A DNA stretch of 64,000 nt from Sulfurovum sp. (GCA_030949325.1 JAUZSQ010000084.1:1-64000), one strand, 5' to 3'. Positions 11,139 through 22,588 are shown, counted from the first letter of the stretch. The notes: a model not told the origin generated them from the sequence alone. Numbers and translations are program-made.

Positions 11139-12983
11139 TTAAGAAAACTCTACAGGGTCAATATCTATCTCTAACTCTCTTCTATTGACTTGATGCAATG
11201 CCGTTAATAGGCTTTTTCGCGTTTTGGCTCTGAGTAAGATATGAAATCTAAATTTGTTTGCCACACGCTCTACGGGTGCTTTGCCTGAGCCTACTATTTC
11301 TACCTCTACAAAGGCTTTGAGCTGACTGACGGTATCTAGGGTAATTTTACCTGCTTTACTTTCGTCTTTGTGGGCAATCAGAATACGAGCCAAGAAGACA
11401 AAAGGAGGATACTCAGCCATCTCCAAAAAAGCCAGTTCATCTTTGATAAAGTATTCATAATCAGATAAATAACGTTTGAAGAAATCGGCATCAGCTGTTT
11501 GTACGAGTACTTCGGCTTCTAATGCCCTACCACTTCGTCCTGCAATTTGAAACAATAAGGCAAGTGCCCTTTCTCTTGCCCTATAATCTGAAAGCCCCAA
11601 GATATAATCTAGTCCCATAATCACACAAAGCGTAATATTGGCATAATCATGCCCCTTACTAAGCATCTGTGTACCCAAAAGTAATTGACTCTCTTTGCTT
11701 TCAAAACGCTTTAGGGCATCTTTGAGCTTTTTACTGCTACTAATGCTGTCTTTGTCAAACTGCTCAATACTCAATCCCTCTATCGCTTCGCCGATAATCT
11801 CTATGGCTTCGCTTGTACCCATCCTATTGCTTTGGAGTGGACTATGATTACAATAGCTACATTCTTCGCGTATGGCTTCGGTATAATTGCAATAATGACA
11901 CTTCAAATGCCGAAACTTTCTATGCAATGCCATACCTACAGAGCAATAAGGACAAAAGTGCGTCTTGCCACACTTTTCACAATAGAGATATTTGAAGTTC
12001 CCTCGTGTAGGCAAAAAAAGCAAAGATTGATGTCCTGCCTTATAATGTGAAGAAAGGCTCTCTAAGATAGTACGGTTGATAGCCGTACCTGTGATAAAGG
12101 TATAGGTTTTGGCTTTTTGTCTATATGCCTCTTTGAGCCTAATGACGGGATGCTTATAATAAGAGCCAATAGAAGGAGTTGCTGATGCCAAGATGACTTG
12201 TGCATCATATTTTTGTCCCATAAAAAGTGCCACATCTCGTGCATGATAACGGGGTCTACTAGAAGCCTTATAACTATCATCATGTTCTTCATCGACGATA
12301 ATAAGCCCTAAATGAGGCAAAGGTACAAACAGTGCAGACCTTGCCCCTGCGATAATAGTGATTTCTCGTCTAGCCATACCTTCCAAGATAGCCGTTTTAC
12401 GCTTTTTGGTAAGTTTGGAGTGCCACATAGCCACACGCGTACCAAAATACACAGACAAACGTTTCTCCATTTGTGGGGTAAGCGAAATTTCTGGCATCAA
12501 GAAGATAGCACTTTTACCCTCTTCTTGCATCTTGATTATCAAAGAGATAAAAATTTCTGTCTTTCCTGAGCCTGTCACACCAAAGAGTACTGCCCTTTTG
12601 TATGGCAAAAGTCCTTCATAGGCTTTTTGCTGTGCAGGAGAAAGTATAGGCTTAGTCACAATAGGAAGCATGAGGGGTGTTACTGATACTGCTATGGTAG
12701 CATAAGGTAAGAAAAGTCCAATCGCTTCAGAAAAAGAAGAGAAATAGTAAGCAGAGATAAAAGTAGCCATTTGTATTTGTAAAGGAGTATAGTAATAGTC
12801 TAGGAGAGAAAGTATAGCAGTAGTTGCAAAAGTAGGGTTAGTTGTTTGTACATAAATCACAGCTTGTTTTTCTGTACTTTTGAGTCCCACAAGCACTACC
12901 CTACCCAGCTCGATAGCTACTAAGGAGCTATAAGTGAGTATAGGTGCCGAAGATTTATGAAGACTGACTTTATAATAATACAA
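11139..12983 (-). CDS. priA: Primosomal protein N' (PriA helicase)
   Basis: [17 protein letters not shown]...DEEHDDSYK...zinc-finger cysteines CEKCGKTHFCPYCSVGMALH...CHYCNY...LLGTQMLSKGHDY. Confidence 0.93.
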   Translation of the reverse strand: MYYYKVSLHKSSAPILTYSSLVAIELGRVVLVGLKSTEKQAVIYVQTTNPTFATTAILSLLDYYYTPLQIQMATFISAYYFSSFSEAIGLFLPYATIAVSVTPLMLPIVTKPILSPAQQKAYEGLLPYKRAVLFGVTGSGKTEIFISLIIKMQEEGKSAIFLMPEISLTPQMEKRLSVYFGTRVAMWHSKLTKKRKTAILEGMARREITIIAGARSALFVPLPHLGLIIVDEEHDDSYKASSRPRYHARDVALFMGQKYDAQVILASATPSIGSYYKHPVIRLKEAYRQKAKTYTFITGTAINRTILESLSSHYKAGHQSLLFLPTRGNFKYLYCEKCGKTHFCPYCSVGMALHRKFRHLKCHYCNYTEAIREECSYCNHSPLQSNRMGTSEAIEIIGEAIEGLSIEQFDKDSISSSKKLKDALKRFESKESQLLLGTQMLSKGHDYANITLCVIMGLDYILGLSDYRARERALALLFQIAGRSGRALEAEVLVQTADADFFKRYLSDYEYFIKDELAFLEMAEYPPFVFLARILIAHKDESKAGKITLDTVSQLKAFVEVEIVGSGKAPVERVANKFRFHILLRAKTRKSLLTALHQVNRRELEIDIDPVEFS

Positions 12984-13000
12984 AAAAGGTATCGGATCGT

Positions 13001-13378
13001 CTATAAATCAGACATCCCAACCATTGTACAATTGGCATCATCTTTTACAAATCTATTGGTATTAATGGTAAAGATACAGGTATCATTACTAGGTCCAGTA
13101 AAAATAAAGTTCTCCCCTATTCGCTCCCAACCAGCAGGTAAGCCATAGCCTAAAAGATCTTCAGCCTCAGAAGCAAGAATAGCATCAAAGTTACCACCTA
13201 GAATACGTTTTTGTCTTTCGGTAGAAATGGCTGAACGTAAGGCAGCGACAGCTGTTCTAGCAGACACTATCTGGGCATCATCTCTAGTTGCTGCTAATTT
13301 GGGAATGGCTACAGAAGCCAATATACCTATAATAACGATAGCAAAAACCAATTCTACCATTGTGAATGCACTTTTCAT
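13001..13378 (-). CDS. Type II secretion/type IV pilin-like (pseudopilin) protein
   Basis: MKSAFTMVELVFAIVIIGILASVAIPKLAATRDDAQ: class III signal peptide. Confidence 0.85.
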   Translation of the reverse strand: MKSAFTMVELVFAIVIIGILASVAIPKLAATRDDAQIVSARTAVAALRSAISTERQKRILGGNFDAILASEAEDLLGYGLPAGWERIGENFIFTGPSNDTCIFTINTNRFVKDDANCTMVGMSDL

Positions 13379-13521
13379 AGTATTCTCCTCATATTTTTAT
13401 ATTGTTAAAGTATAGCATAAAATCCTAATAAGATAAATAGATTAATCTATTTTTAGATAAAACTATTGATATTTAAGGTATAATTTTTATATTACACTTT
13501 ATATAACTTAAGGTATCAAAA

Positions 13522-14442
13522 ATGAAACTTTCTATAGTAACTACTCTATATCAATCATCACCTTATATAGAAGATTTTTATAATCGTATTAGTATAGAGG
13601 CTCAAAAAATTACAGATGATTATGAAATTATTTTTGTAGATGATGGTTCTCCTGATGACAGTCTTTCTCAGATATTAAAGCTTTATAATAAAGACTCTAA
13701 AATAAAAGTCATAGAACTTTCACGGAATTTTGGACATCACAAGGCTATTATGACAGGTCTATCTCATGTAAGTGGCGAATTTATATTTTTAATTGATGTA
13801 GATTTGGAAGAAAAACCTGAACTCTTGGGTATATTTTGGGAAGAATTAGAAAATAGCACGAATATAGATGTCATTTATGGTGTGCAGGAAAGTCGTAAAG
13901 GTGCTTGGTTTGAAAGATGGAGTGGCACACTTTTTTATAAAATTTTTAACTTTTTCTCAGATATTAGTATTCCTACCAATATCACAACAGTCAGACTGAC
14001 TACTAAACAATACAATGACACACTCATTCAATATCAAGAGAGTGAATTATTTGCCCATGGACTATTTTATCATTGTGGGTTTAAACAAAAACCTTTAGTC
14101 TTTCATAAAGCATCAACCAGTCCAACAACCTACACATTTAAGAAAAAACTTGCATTACTTATTAGATCTATTACTTCTTTTAGTAGCAAACCTTTGGTCT
14201 ATATATTCAATATAGGGTTTATTATTACTTTTATTTCGTCGTTATTTATCATGAAATTATTCTACAATAAACTATTTTATAATATTGCATTTGAGGGTTG
14301 GACATCTATTATTGTCTCCATTTGGTTTTTTGGTGGGTTGATTATTTTATCCTTAGGTATGATAGGTATTTACTTATCTCAAATTTTTATAGAAACGAAG
14401 CATAGACCTTTTAGTATCATTCGTAATATATATAAGGATTAA
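13522..14442 (+). CDS. Family 2 glycosyltransferase (polyprenyl-phosphate sugar transferase type, DPM1/ArnC/GtrB-like)
   Basis: SIVTTLYQSSPYIEDFYNR...IIFVDDGSPDDS...ELSRNFGHHKAIMTGLSHVSGEFIFLIDVDLEEKPE; two C-terminal TM helices. Confidence 0.88.
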   Translation: MKLSIVTTLYQSSPYIEDFYNRISIEAQKITDDYEIIFVDDGSPDDSLSQILKLYNKDSKIKVIELSRNFGHHKAIMTGLSHVSGEFIFLIDVDLEEKPELLGIFWEELENSTNIDVIYGVQESRKGAWFERWSGTLFYKIFNFFSDISIPTNITTVRLTTKQYNDTLIQYQESELFAHGLFYHCGFKQKPLVFHKASTSPTTYTFKKKLALLIRSITSFSSKPLVYIFNIGFIITFISSLFIMKLFYNKLFYNIAFEGWTSIIVSIWFFGGLIILSLGMIGIYLSQIFIETKHRPFSIIRNIYKD

Positions 14443-14444
14443 CA

Positions 14445-15005
14445 TTGGCTTATTATTCAGATAAAATACTACATACATTAGGATTTAAGTATATAGGTAA
14501 AAATGTCAAAATTAGTACAAACGCAAGTATTTATAATTGTGATAAAATAAGCATCAATGATAACTCTCGTATTGATGATTTTTGTGTTATATCAGGTAAA
14601 ATTAAAATTGGTAAAAATGTACATATTACCCCTATGTGTCTCATTGCTGGAGGAGAGAAAGGTATTATTCTGAAAGACTATACAACGATTGCTTATGCCG
14701 TAAAAATTTTTACTCAAAATGATGATTACTTTGGTATGAGTATGACAAACTCTACCATTCCTAAGCAATATAAGAATGAGCTAAAACAAGCTATTCGTAT
14801 TGGAAAGTATTCTATTATCGGTGCAGGTTCAATTATCATGCCAGGAGTCCATTTGAAAAAAGGTACTTCTATAGGAGCAATGTCGTTAGTCACAAAAAAT
14901 ACAAAATCTTGGAGTATTTATATCGGTTCTCCTGCTAAAAAGATTAAAAACAGAAGTAAATATTTATTAAAATTAGAAAAAAGCTACATCTTGGATACTC
15001 AATAA
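14445..15005 (+). CDS. Left-handed beta-helix acyl/acetyltransferase (WbbJ-like)
   Basis: Hexapeptide repeats KIKIGKNVHITPMCLIAGG...IRIGKYSIIGAGSIIMPGVHLKKGTSIGAMSLVTKN...GSPAKKIKNR. ORF opens with a TTG codon. Confidence 0.85.
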   Translation: MAYYSDKILHTLGFKYIGKNVKISTNASIYNCDKISINDNSRIDDFCVISGKIKIGKNVHITPMCLIAGGEKGIILKDYTTIAYAVKIFTQNDDYFGMSMTNSTIPKQYKNELKQAIRIGKYSIIGAGSIIMPGVHLKKGTSIGAMSLVTKNTKSWSIYIGSPAKKIKNRSKYLLKLEKSYILDTQ

Positions 15006-15385
15006 TGCATTTTTTCTTTAGCCACTTATATATATTTCTTACAATAATCTTTGCTGTCAGTAGTCAGCTTATTATCAAATGGAAAATGTCCTCTTTTTCT
15101 TTGGATGGATATGATAGTATCATAGATAAGTTCATTTTTGCTTTTTCTATGCTCTTTAATCCTTATATTATTTTGTCTTTACTCTTCACTCTGTTATCAG
15201 GATTATCGTGGATGATAGCCATGACTAAATTTGAAATATCTTATGCCTATCCATTTACTACACTAGGATTTGTTCTCATATTTATTGTCTCCATATTAGT
15301 ATTTAATGAACTTTTTACATGGCAAAAACTCATAGGATTATTATTTATTATCACGGGAATCATCATCACAAGTACTAGCCTATGA
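15005..15385 (+). CDS. Small EmrE/EamA-like 4-TM protein (candidate lipid-linked sugar flippase)
   Basis: FLTIIFAVSSQLIIKWKM...GLSWMIAMTKFEISYAYPFTTLGFVLIFIVSILVFNELFTWQKLIGLLFIITGIIITS. Confidence 0.75.
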   Translation: MHFFFSHLYIFLTIIFAVSSQLIIKWKMSSFSLDGYDSIIDKFIFAFSMLFNPYIILSLLFTLLSGLSWMIAMTKFEISYAYPFTTLGFVLIFIVSILVFNELFTWQKLIGLLFIITGIIITSTSL

Positions 15386-16518
15386 AATATATTAAGTATC
15401 ATTATCTCTTACTTATTCTACTACTTACTATCTTTTTAGCTATCAGCTTCTTAACATACCAGCAAATTTTTGCAAAAAATTATATGAGTGATACCCAACC
15501 ACATATTGTATTTTTATATCAATATTTTTCTATAAAAGAATATTATATTCCTCATCCTCTTTGGCATTATTTAGTCTACATTACCTCTCTAATATTCTCT
15601 ATCTCCATTGAATATTCAGCTGTGATTAGCTCTTCTGCTCTTGTAACACTATGGACATATCTTGTTTATAGTATCGCTGGAAAGACCTTAAAGATACCAC
15701 AGTATCTACTTGTTTTAATTACTTTTTCTATTATTATCATGGGACCACTAAATTTACCTTGGTATAATATTATTATTTATATGGGTCAAGGTTCTCCCAA
15801 TATATGGCATAATGTTACTTTATGGACAGTGAAACCTTTTGCACTGCTGACTATGTTTTATATACTCTTAGCCATTACAGAAAAGAAAAATACCTATTAT
15901 ATATTTACTACTATATTTCTTACCCTTTCTCTCTTTGCCAAGCCTAGTTTTGTCATTATGTTTCTACCTGCATTATTTATATTTGCTTTCATCAAGAAAA
16001 TAAAAGATACACAATTTAAGATTTTTTTTCTTATCCTCTCTTTTATTAGTATAGCTGTACTTGCCTATCAATTCACCCATACATTCCACAATGGAGATTC
16101 TAAAGTGATTTTTGATTTTTTAGGGGTTTGGTCAGAAAAATCACAAAACATAGCCTACTCTATTCTCTTAGCTTTAGCCTTTCCCTTATTATTTTTATTA
16201 CTAGAATCTAAAATTATTCATGAGAACGCTATTTTACTGAGTTGGTTACAAGTAGGTATGGGACTGATTCTCTATAGTTCTTTTGCACAAACAGGAAAAT
16301 ACTATGCTCATGCTAACTTTTCTTGGAGCTATATGATAGCTATGAGTTTACTTTATCTATTTTCTATCATCAAATTCTTTGCACTCTATCATGTAATGAA
16401 CAAACTCAAAAGATATCTATTATTAGTGTTACTTAGTATCCAAATTTCCATTGGAATATATTATTTCCTAAAAATGTTACAAGGGCAAAGTCCATTATGG
16501 ATAGCAATTTTTATATAA
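15382..16518 (+). CDS. Polytopic membrane protein, possible GT-C-type glycosyltransferase
   Basis: About 10 hydrophobic segments; overlaps the upstream gene by 4 nt; sits in the glycan cluster. Confidence 0.55.
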   Translation: MKYIKYHYLLLILLLTIFLAISFLTYQQIFAKNYMSDTQPHIVFLYQYFSIKEYYIPHPLWHYLVYITSLIFSISIEYSAVISSSALVTLWTYLVYSIAGKTLKIPQYLLVLITFSIIIMGPLNLPWYNIIIYMGQGSPNIWHNVTLWTVKPFALLTMFYILLAITEKKNTYYIFTTIFLTLSLFAKPSFVIMFLPALFIFAFIKKIKDTQFKIFFLILSFISIAVLAYQFTHTFHNGDSKVIFDFLGVWSEKSQNIAYSILLALAFPLLFLLLESKIIHENAILLSWLQVGMGLILYSSFAQTGKYYAHANFSWSYMIAMSLLYLFSIIKFFALYHVMNKLKRYLLLVLLSIQISIGIYYFLKMLQGQSPLWIAIFI

Positions 16519-16528
16519 AGAGGTACAT

Positions 16529-17668
16529 ATGATTCCATTTAATAAACCACCCTATTTAGGTACAGAAGAACAATATGTTTTAGAAGCCATGCACCAATCA
16601 AAAATTTCAGGAGATGGAAACTTCTCGCTCAAATGTCAAAAATGGTTTGAAGATAAAACCAAAACCAAGATTGCACTATTAACCACTTCTTGTACCCATG
16701 CACTAGAGATGTCAGCGTTACTCATCGGACTCAAAGAAGGGGATGAAGTCATCATGCCTTCTTATACTTTTGTCTCAACGGCCAATGCCTTTGCCCTTCG
16801 TGGAGCAAAGATAGTTTTTGTTGATATTCGCCCCGATACTATGAATATTGATGAAAACAAAATAGAACAAGCTATTACTTCGCGAACCAAAGCCATTATT
16901 CCCGTACATTATGCAGGAGTCGCTTGTGAAATGGATACCATTATGGATATTGCCAATCGTCATAATTTGGTTGTCATAGAAGATGCAGCCCAAGGTATGA
17001 TGAGTACTTACAAAGGAAGAGCCTTAGGAAGTATCGGTCACATAGGGACTTATTCTTTTCATGAAACCAAAAACTATACCTCTGGTGGAGAAGGTGGAGT
17101 TATTTTTATCAATGATGATAAATATTTAGACCATGCGGAAATTATTAGAGAAAAAGGTACCAATAGAAATCAATTTTTTAGAGGACAAGTCGATAAATAT
17201 ACTTGGGTAGAATTGGGAAGCTCCTACCTCCCCTCAGAGCTTCAAGCTGCTTATCTTTATGCACAACTCTTAGATGCAGATACTATTAATAAAGACCGTT
17301 TAAGCTCATGGAATTATTATTATCAACAACTCAAACCCCTGCAAGACCAAGCTAAAATTACACTGCCCATCATTCCAAAAGGTTGCATACATAATGCACA
17401 CATGTTCTATATCAAAACCAAAGATATACAAGAAAGAACGGCACTTTTACGCTACTTAAAAGAGCAAGATATTCTTTGTGTATTTCATTATGTTCCTCTA
17501 CATAGTTCTACTGCTGGACTGAAATTTGGTACTTTTCACGCAGAAGATAGTTTTACTACCAAAGAGAGTGAAGCTATTATTCGCTTACCTATGTATTATT
17601 CACTCACACAAGAAACACAAAATAAGGTTATCAAATATGTCTCTAAATTTTATCAACAAATTACTTAG
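16529..17668 (+). CDS. wecE: DegT/DnrJ/EryC1/StrS aminotransferase (WecE-like nucleotide-sugar transaminase)
   Basis: IPFNKPPYLGTEEQYVLEAM...SGDGNFSLKCQKWFE...YTFVSTANAFALRGAKIVFVDIRPDTMNIDENKIE...FHETKNYTSGGEGG. Confidence 0.9.
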   Translation: MIPFNKPPYLGTEEQYVLEAMHQSKISGDGNFSLKCQKWFEDKTKTKIALLTTSCTHALEMSALLIGLKEGDEVIMPSYTFVSTANAFALRGAKIVFVDIRPDTMNIDENKIEQAITSRTKAIIPVHYAGVACEMDTIMDIANRHNLVVIEDAAQGMMSTYKGRALGSIGHIGTYSFHETKNYTSGGEGGVIFINDDKYLDHAEIIREKGTNRNQFFRGQVDKYTWVELGSSYLPSELQAAYLYAQLLDADTINKDRLSSWNYYYQQLKPLQDQAKITLPIIPKGCIHNAHMFYIKTKDIQERTALLRYLKEQDILCVFHYVPLHSSTAGLKFGTFHAEDSFTTKESEAIIRLPMYYSLTQETQNKVIKYVSKFYQQIT

Positions 17669-19469
17669 CCAAAATAAACTATGGATTGCTTTGAGTATTT
17701 CCTTCATCTTTATACTTCTTTCACCCTTACTCTTTTATAGTGGTCAGTTTTATGTCCCTATCTTTGATAATCTTGATTCAACTGTTGTTTGGTACAAAAT
17801 ATTAGCAGAAAGTGGTATGATATTTGCCGATAATAATGCTATTATTCCCAATATGATGAGTGGATTGCCCCGTTCAAGCTATTTTAAAGAATTTGACCTC
17901 ATTTTATGGTTATATTATTTTTTTGAAACAAAAACAGCTTATATTATTAATGAAGTGCTTATTCATCTTGTTGCATTTTTTTCAATGTATATCTTTCTGC
18001 AAAGATATGTTGTCGAAAAAAATAACTATTATCAAAATGTACCAATATTTATAGGTGCATTATATTTTGCCCTCATTCCGTATTGGTCAGGAGCAGGACT
18101 TACACTCGTCAGCATACCTTTAGTAAGCTATAGCCTTCTCAACATTAGAAATCATATAGATACCAAATGGGATTGGATATTACTTATAGTCCTACCACTT
18201 TACAGCAGTTTTATCTTGTTTTATATGTTTTATTTTATTTTTGCAGGTATCTATTTACTATGGATTAGCATTCAAAACAAACAAGTACATACTCGACTCC
18301 TCATAGCATTATTTCTATTTGGTACAATATTTTTACTTACAGAATATAGATTACTCTATACAATGTTTATAGACTCAGGGTTTGTATCTCATCGTAGTGA
18401 ATTTAACATTTTTTTTAAAGAAGACTTACTAGAAACCTATCGTTTATCTCTCGTACAATTTTTATTTGGCAATGTCCCCCATGCACAATCTTTGCAAAAG
18501 CACTATCTCTTACCGTTGATATTAACTACCCTGCTTCTTACTCTTTTTAATCGTAGATTCACTGCTAAAGAATCCTTAATAATATGGGTTGCTATTCTTT
18601 TGTCTTTTATAGGTACATTTTGGGATAGCATACTTATCCATAAACTGACACTTCCCTCTATAGTCATACTCAGTTTAATCAGTATGTATTGTAGTCATAA
18701 AAATAAGTACTTAGCCATGTTAGTTATTTTTATCATACTCTTGTCCATCTTTTCGATGCTCTTTAAATATCAAGGTTTTGCTTTTATTAGCGAAGTTTTT
18801 CCCATTTTTAAAGCACTTAATATGACAAGAATAGGATTTATTCAACCTTTTATCTATACTATTCTTCTTGTTTTAAGTAGTATGATTCTTTATAAAAAGT
18901 TACATTTTACTTCTACCTTTCTTATACTTTTTATCTTTGCACAATTCCACCTAAGTTACAGTTATAGCAGTTATCAAACAAAGACAAGAGAAGAATACGC
19001 ATCTTTTGAGTCCTATTATATTCCAGAACTCTTTAAAACACTTAAGCAATCTATCCTACTAGAAAATAATCCAAGATTTCTCTCTTATGGTATAGAACCT
19101 GCTGTTGCACTTTATAATGGACTCTATACAATAGATGGCTATGCTGTCAATTACCCACTCAGCTATAAATATGCATTTCAAGATATTTTTTTCAATACCA
19201 ATAATATAGCACCTTCTTATGCCCATTGGGGAAGTAAAGTCTATATTCAAAATATGCCTCATGAAATGAAATATTACCAAAAAGGATTAGAAGTTTCTAT
19301 CCTAAAAGTTAATATTGATGTACTATGTAAGCTCAATAACAAGTATATTATATCTCCATACTACTTGAATACTACAGCGAGAAAGGAGAAGCTTCTTCAT
19401 ATAAATACATTTAAAGGAATGAAAGATTCATGGGATATTTATCTTTATAAAGTGAATTGTCAAAAATAA
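17638..19469 (+). CDS. Large polytopic membrane protein (possible DUF6044/YfhO-like)
   Basis: Likely start MSLNFINKLL within ORF 17526-19469; FYVPIFDNLDSTVVWYKILAESGMIF and many TM segments. Confidence 0.55.
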
Positions 19470-19505
19470 GAAAGGAAGTAAAAATAAAGTAAGAAGTAAA
19501 AGAGA

Positions 19506-19531
19506 AAAGGAGATAGAAAACTATCTCCTTT
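19506..19531 (-). terminator. Likely intrinsic terminator of the downstream-facing pilin gene
   Basis: Perfect 11-bp stem AAAGGAGATAG-aaaa-CTATCTCCTTT, with a pyrimidine/T-rich tract on the minus strand. Confidence 0.55.
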
Positions 19532-19547
19532 GGTAAAAGCAAGTTTC

Positions 19548-19893
19548 TTAGAAAGAAACTTGTGAACCACCATAAGTACCAGAAATAGCTGCGTTACCAT
19601 AACCACCATTACCTGAAACTGTATATAGAAAGTTTACAGTATCATCAGTTACCATCGTAGTATCATCAGCATTAAGACAAGGGGCTACTGCAATTGTAGT
19701 TTTCAGTGCTGTTGCTGTATATTCTGCGAGAGCTGTTGTTAAACAAGTTGCCATATTTGCTTTTTTCTGCTACAAACTTAGCATCATCTCTTGTTGCTGC
19801 TAGTTTAGGGATGGCTACTGCTGCCAAAATACCGATAATTACGATTACGAAAATTAATTCTATCATTGTAAATCCACGTCTCATGTTATTCAT
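19548..19893 (-). CDS. Type IV pilin-like protein (frameshift near 19755)
   Basis: MNNMRRGFTMIELIFVIVIIGILAAVAIPKLAATRDDAKFVAEK then ANMATCLTTALAEYTATALKTT in another frame; break at a T6 run. Confidence 0.82.
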
Positions 19894-19997
19894 GATAAAC
19901 TCCTGAAAATTTTAGTGTCAATTCATTAATTGACCTATTCAGAGTATAATACCTTTTACCTTAAACCTTTATTATAGATAGACAAAGTTATCTATAT

Positions 19998-20219
19998 TTA
20001 TAAGCCATCTAGGGTATCGATGAGTAATTCTATCTCATCTTCGTGTGAGGAGGTTTGTTTGGCTAGGTGTAAATAGGCTTTGAGTAGCTTCTCGGCTTTG
20101 TTGTCTGTATTGAAATTGATACCTGAGGCTGTCAAGTCTTGCATGACAAACTCTGCAAATTCTTCTTCTAGTTTAATCTCATAGCGTGTGCCTGATATGG
20201 TGAGTCCTACAGTGGTCAT
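19998..20219 (-). CDS. Small conserved-looking hypothetical protein
   Basis: 73-aa ORF transcribed with a downstream coiled-coil ORF upstream of uvrB. Confidence 0.5.
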   Translation of the reverse strand: MTTVGLTISGTRYEIKLEEEFAEFVMQDLTASGINFNTDNKAEKLLKAYLHLAKQTSSHEDEIELLIDTLDGL

Positions 20220-20253
20220 AAAGGTTCCTTTTGTTATATATAATGTAAGTACA

Positions 20254-20493
20254 CTATTCTAAAATAGATTCTACTTGAATGATGATTTTTTCTATCTCTT
20301 CATCTTTCTCTTCGAGTTCGGCTGTCAAGGCATGGACTTGTTCTTGAAGTGCTGTGTATTCTTTGGTATGGTTTTCTTTGGATTTGAGCAAAGATTCATA
20401 TTCTACTTTTAACTTGGTATTTTCGTCTTTGAGTATATTATGGTCTTTTTGCCATTGTAGTATTTTTGCTTGTAGTTTTTCTAATGCAGACAT
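20254..20493 (-). CDS. Small coiled-coil protein (ZapB-like architecture)
   Basis: 79 aa of continuous heptads: LEKLQAKILQWQKDHNILKDENTKLKVEYESLLKSKENHTKEYTALQEQVHALTAELEEKDEEIEK. Confidence 0.5.
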   Translation of the reverse strand: MSALEKLQAKILQWQKDHNILKDENTKLKVEYESLLKSKENHTKEYTALQEQVHALTAELEEKDEEIEKIIIQVESILE

Positions 20494-20565
20494 CTATGAC
20501 TCCCGATACTCAATAATTTTAATTGCTATGATATAATAGCAAAAATTCTTAAAAATGGAGATATT

Positions 20566-22539
20566 TTGCCAAACTTTAGAGTATCAAGTCCATATAAACC
20601 AGCAGGTGACCAACCTCAGGCGATAAAGAATCTCTCTGAGTCTATTATGAAAGGCAATACCTATCAGACGCTCTTGGGTGTTACAGGCTCAGGCAAGACC
20701 TATACCATGGCAAAAGTGATAGAAAATACCAAAAAGCCCACCCTCATTATGACACACAACAAAACCCTAGCTGCACAACTCTATTCAGAGTTTAAAAGCT
20801 TTTTTCCCACTCACCATGTAGAATACTTCATTAGCTACTACGATTACTATCAACCTGAAGCGTATCTGCCTCGTCAAGATTTGTTTATAGAGAAGGATTC
20901 TTCTATCAATCAAGAGCTAGAGCGTCTGCGTTTGAGTACGACGGCCTCTTTGCTCATGCACGAAGATGTGATTGTCATCGCTTCGGTGTCTGCGAATTAT
21001 GGTCTAGGCTCACCCGAAGACTATCGTTCGGTAGTACAAGACCTTGTTGTAGGAGAAGAATACAATCAAAAGGCATTGCTTTTACGCTTTGTCGATATGG
21101 GATACAAGCGTAATGATGACTTCTTTGACCGTGGTCACTTTAGGGTCAATGGAGAGGTCATAGACATTTATCCTGCCTATGCCCAAGAGTTTGCTACGCG
21201 TATAGAGTTTTTTGGCGATGAGATAGAAGACATCTATACCTTTGATACCCTCACAGGGCAAAAGCAAGAAAGTATGAAGAAAGAGACTATCTACGCAGCC
21301 AATCAATTTATCGTAAGCAAAGAGAAACTTGCCTTAGCCGTCAAACGTATAGAAGAAGAGCTAGATTCTCGTCTAGCTTACTATCAAAAGCATGACCGTA
21401 TGCTAGAATATAACCGTATCAAACAGCGTACAGAGTTTGACCTAGAAATGATAGAAGCTACAGGAATGTGTAAGGGTATAGAAAACTATTCACGCCATCT
21501 CACAGGCAAAAAAGCAGGAGAAACCCCCTTTTCTATGATGGATTATTTTGAAGTAATGCATGATGATTATCTCGTCATCGTCGATGAATCTCATGTGAGT
21601 TTACCACAATTTAGAGGGATGTACGCAGGAGACAGAAGCCGTAAAGAAGTACTTGTAGAACATGGCTTTAGACTGCCCTCTGCACTAGACAATAGACCAT
21701 TGATGTTTCCTGAATACATTGACAAAGCCCCCCATTATCTCTTCGTCTCTGCTACACCCAATGCGCTAGAACTTGAACTCTCTTCTGTCGTAGCAGAACA
21801 AGTCGTACGCCCTACAGGACTGCTAGACCCTCCCATAGAAGTCATAGACTCTACCTACCAAGTAGAAAACCTACACGACCGTATGAAGCCCATCATTGCC
21901 AAGGGCGAACGCATACTCATTACCGTACTGACCAAAAAAATGTCCGAGGAGCTTAGTACCTATTATAATGACCTAGGACTCAAATGTCGGCACATGCACT
22001 CTGATATGGACGCGATAGAACGTAACCAAACCATACGCTCTTTGCGTTTGGGTGAGTTTGATATACTCATAGGCATTAACCTACTTAGAGAAGGTCTTGA
22101 TTTGCCAGAGGTGAGTCTTGTAGCCATACTTGATGCTGACAAAGAAGGATTTTTACGTTCTAAGACGGCACTCATCCAAACCTCTGGACGGGCTGCGCGT
22201 AATGCCAATGGTAGGGTACTCATGTATGCCAAAAAAGTCACCGATTCGATGGCATTTACCATAGAGACTACCACGCTCAGACGAGAAAAACAAATGGCGT
22301 ACAATACTTTACATAATATTACACCTACGACTACATTGCGTGACCTTGATACCAATCTCAAAGTCGAAGATACATCCGAACTCTATAACAAAGGAAGCAA
22401 ACTAGACAAAATGCCTAAAGTAGAACGCCAACAATTGGTCAAGCTACTCAAAGCCAAAATGTTATCGGCTGCAAAAAGTTTGGACTTTGAAGAAGCAGCA
22501 CGATTGCGTGATGAGATAGCTACGGTCAAAAAATTGTAA
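20566..22539 (+). CDS. uvrB: Excinuclease ABC subunit B
   Basis: [12 protein letters not shown]...[14 protein letters not shown]...[21 protein letters not shown]...[29 protein letters not shown]. Confidence 0.98.
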   Translation: MPNFRVSSPYKPAGDQPQAIKNLSESIMKGNTYQTLLGVTGSGKTYTMAKVIENTKKPTLIMTHNKTLAAQLYSEFKSFFPTHHVEYFISYYDYYQPEAYLPRQDLFIEKDSSINQELERLRLSTTASLLMHEDVIVIASVSANYGLGSPEDYRSVVQDLVVGEEYNQKALLLRFVDMGYKRNDDFFDRGHFRVNGEVIDIYPAYAQEFATRIEFFGDEIEDIYTFDTLTGQKQESMKKETIYAANQFIVSKEKLALAVKRIEEELDSRLAYYQKHDRMLEYNRIKQRTEFDLEMIEATGMCKGIENYSRHLTGKKAGETPFSMMDYFEVMHDDYLVIVDESHVSLPQFRGMYAGDRSRKEVLVEHGFRLPSALDNRPLMFPEYIDKAPHYLFVSATPNALELELSSVVAEQVVRPTGLLDPPIEVIDSTYQVENLHDRMKPIIAKGERILITVLTKKMSEELSTYYNDLGLKCRHMHSDMDAIERNQTIRSLRLGEFDILIGINLLREGLDLPEVSLVAILDADKEGFLRSKTALIQTSGRAARNANGRVLMYAKKVTDSMAFTIETTTLRREKQMAYNTLHNITPTTTLRDLDTNLKVEDTSELYNKGSKLDKMPKVERQQLVKLLKAKMLSAAKSLDFEEAARLRDEIATVKKL

Positions 22540-22588
22540 CTCTTCTATGCTATAATATATAAAATTTCTTTCTCAAGGCTACGAACCT

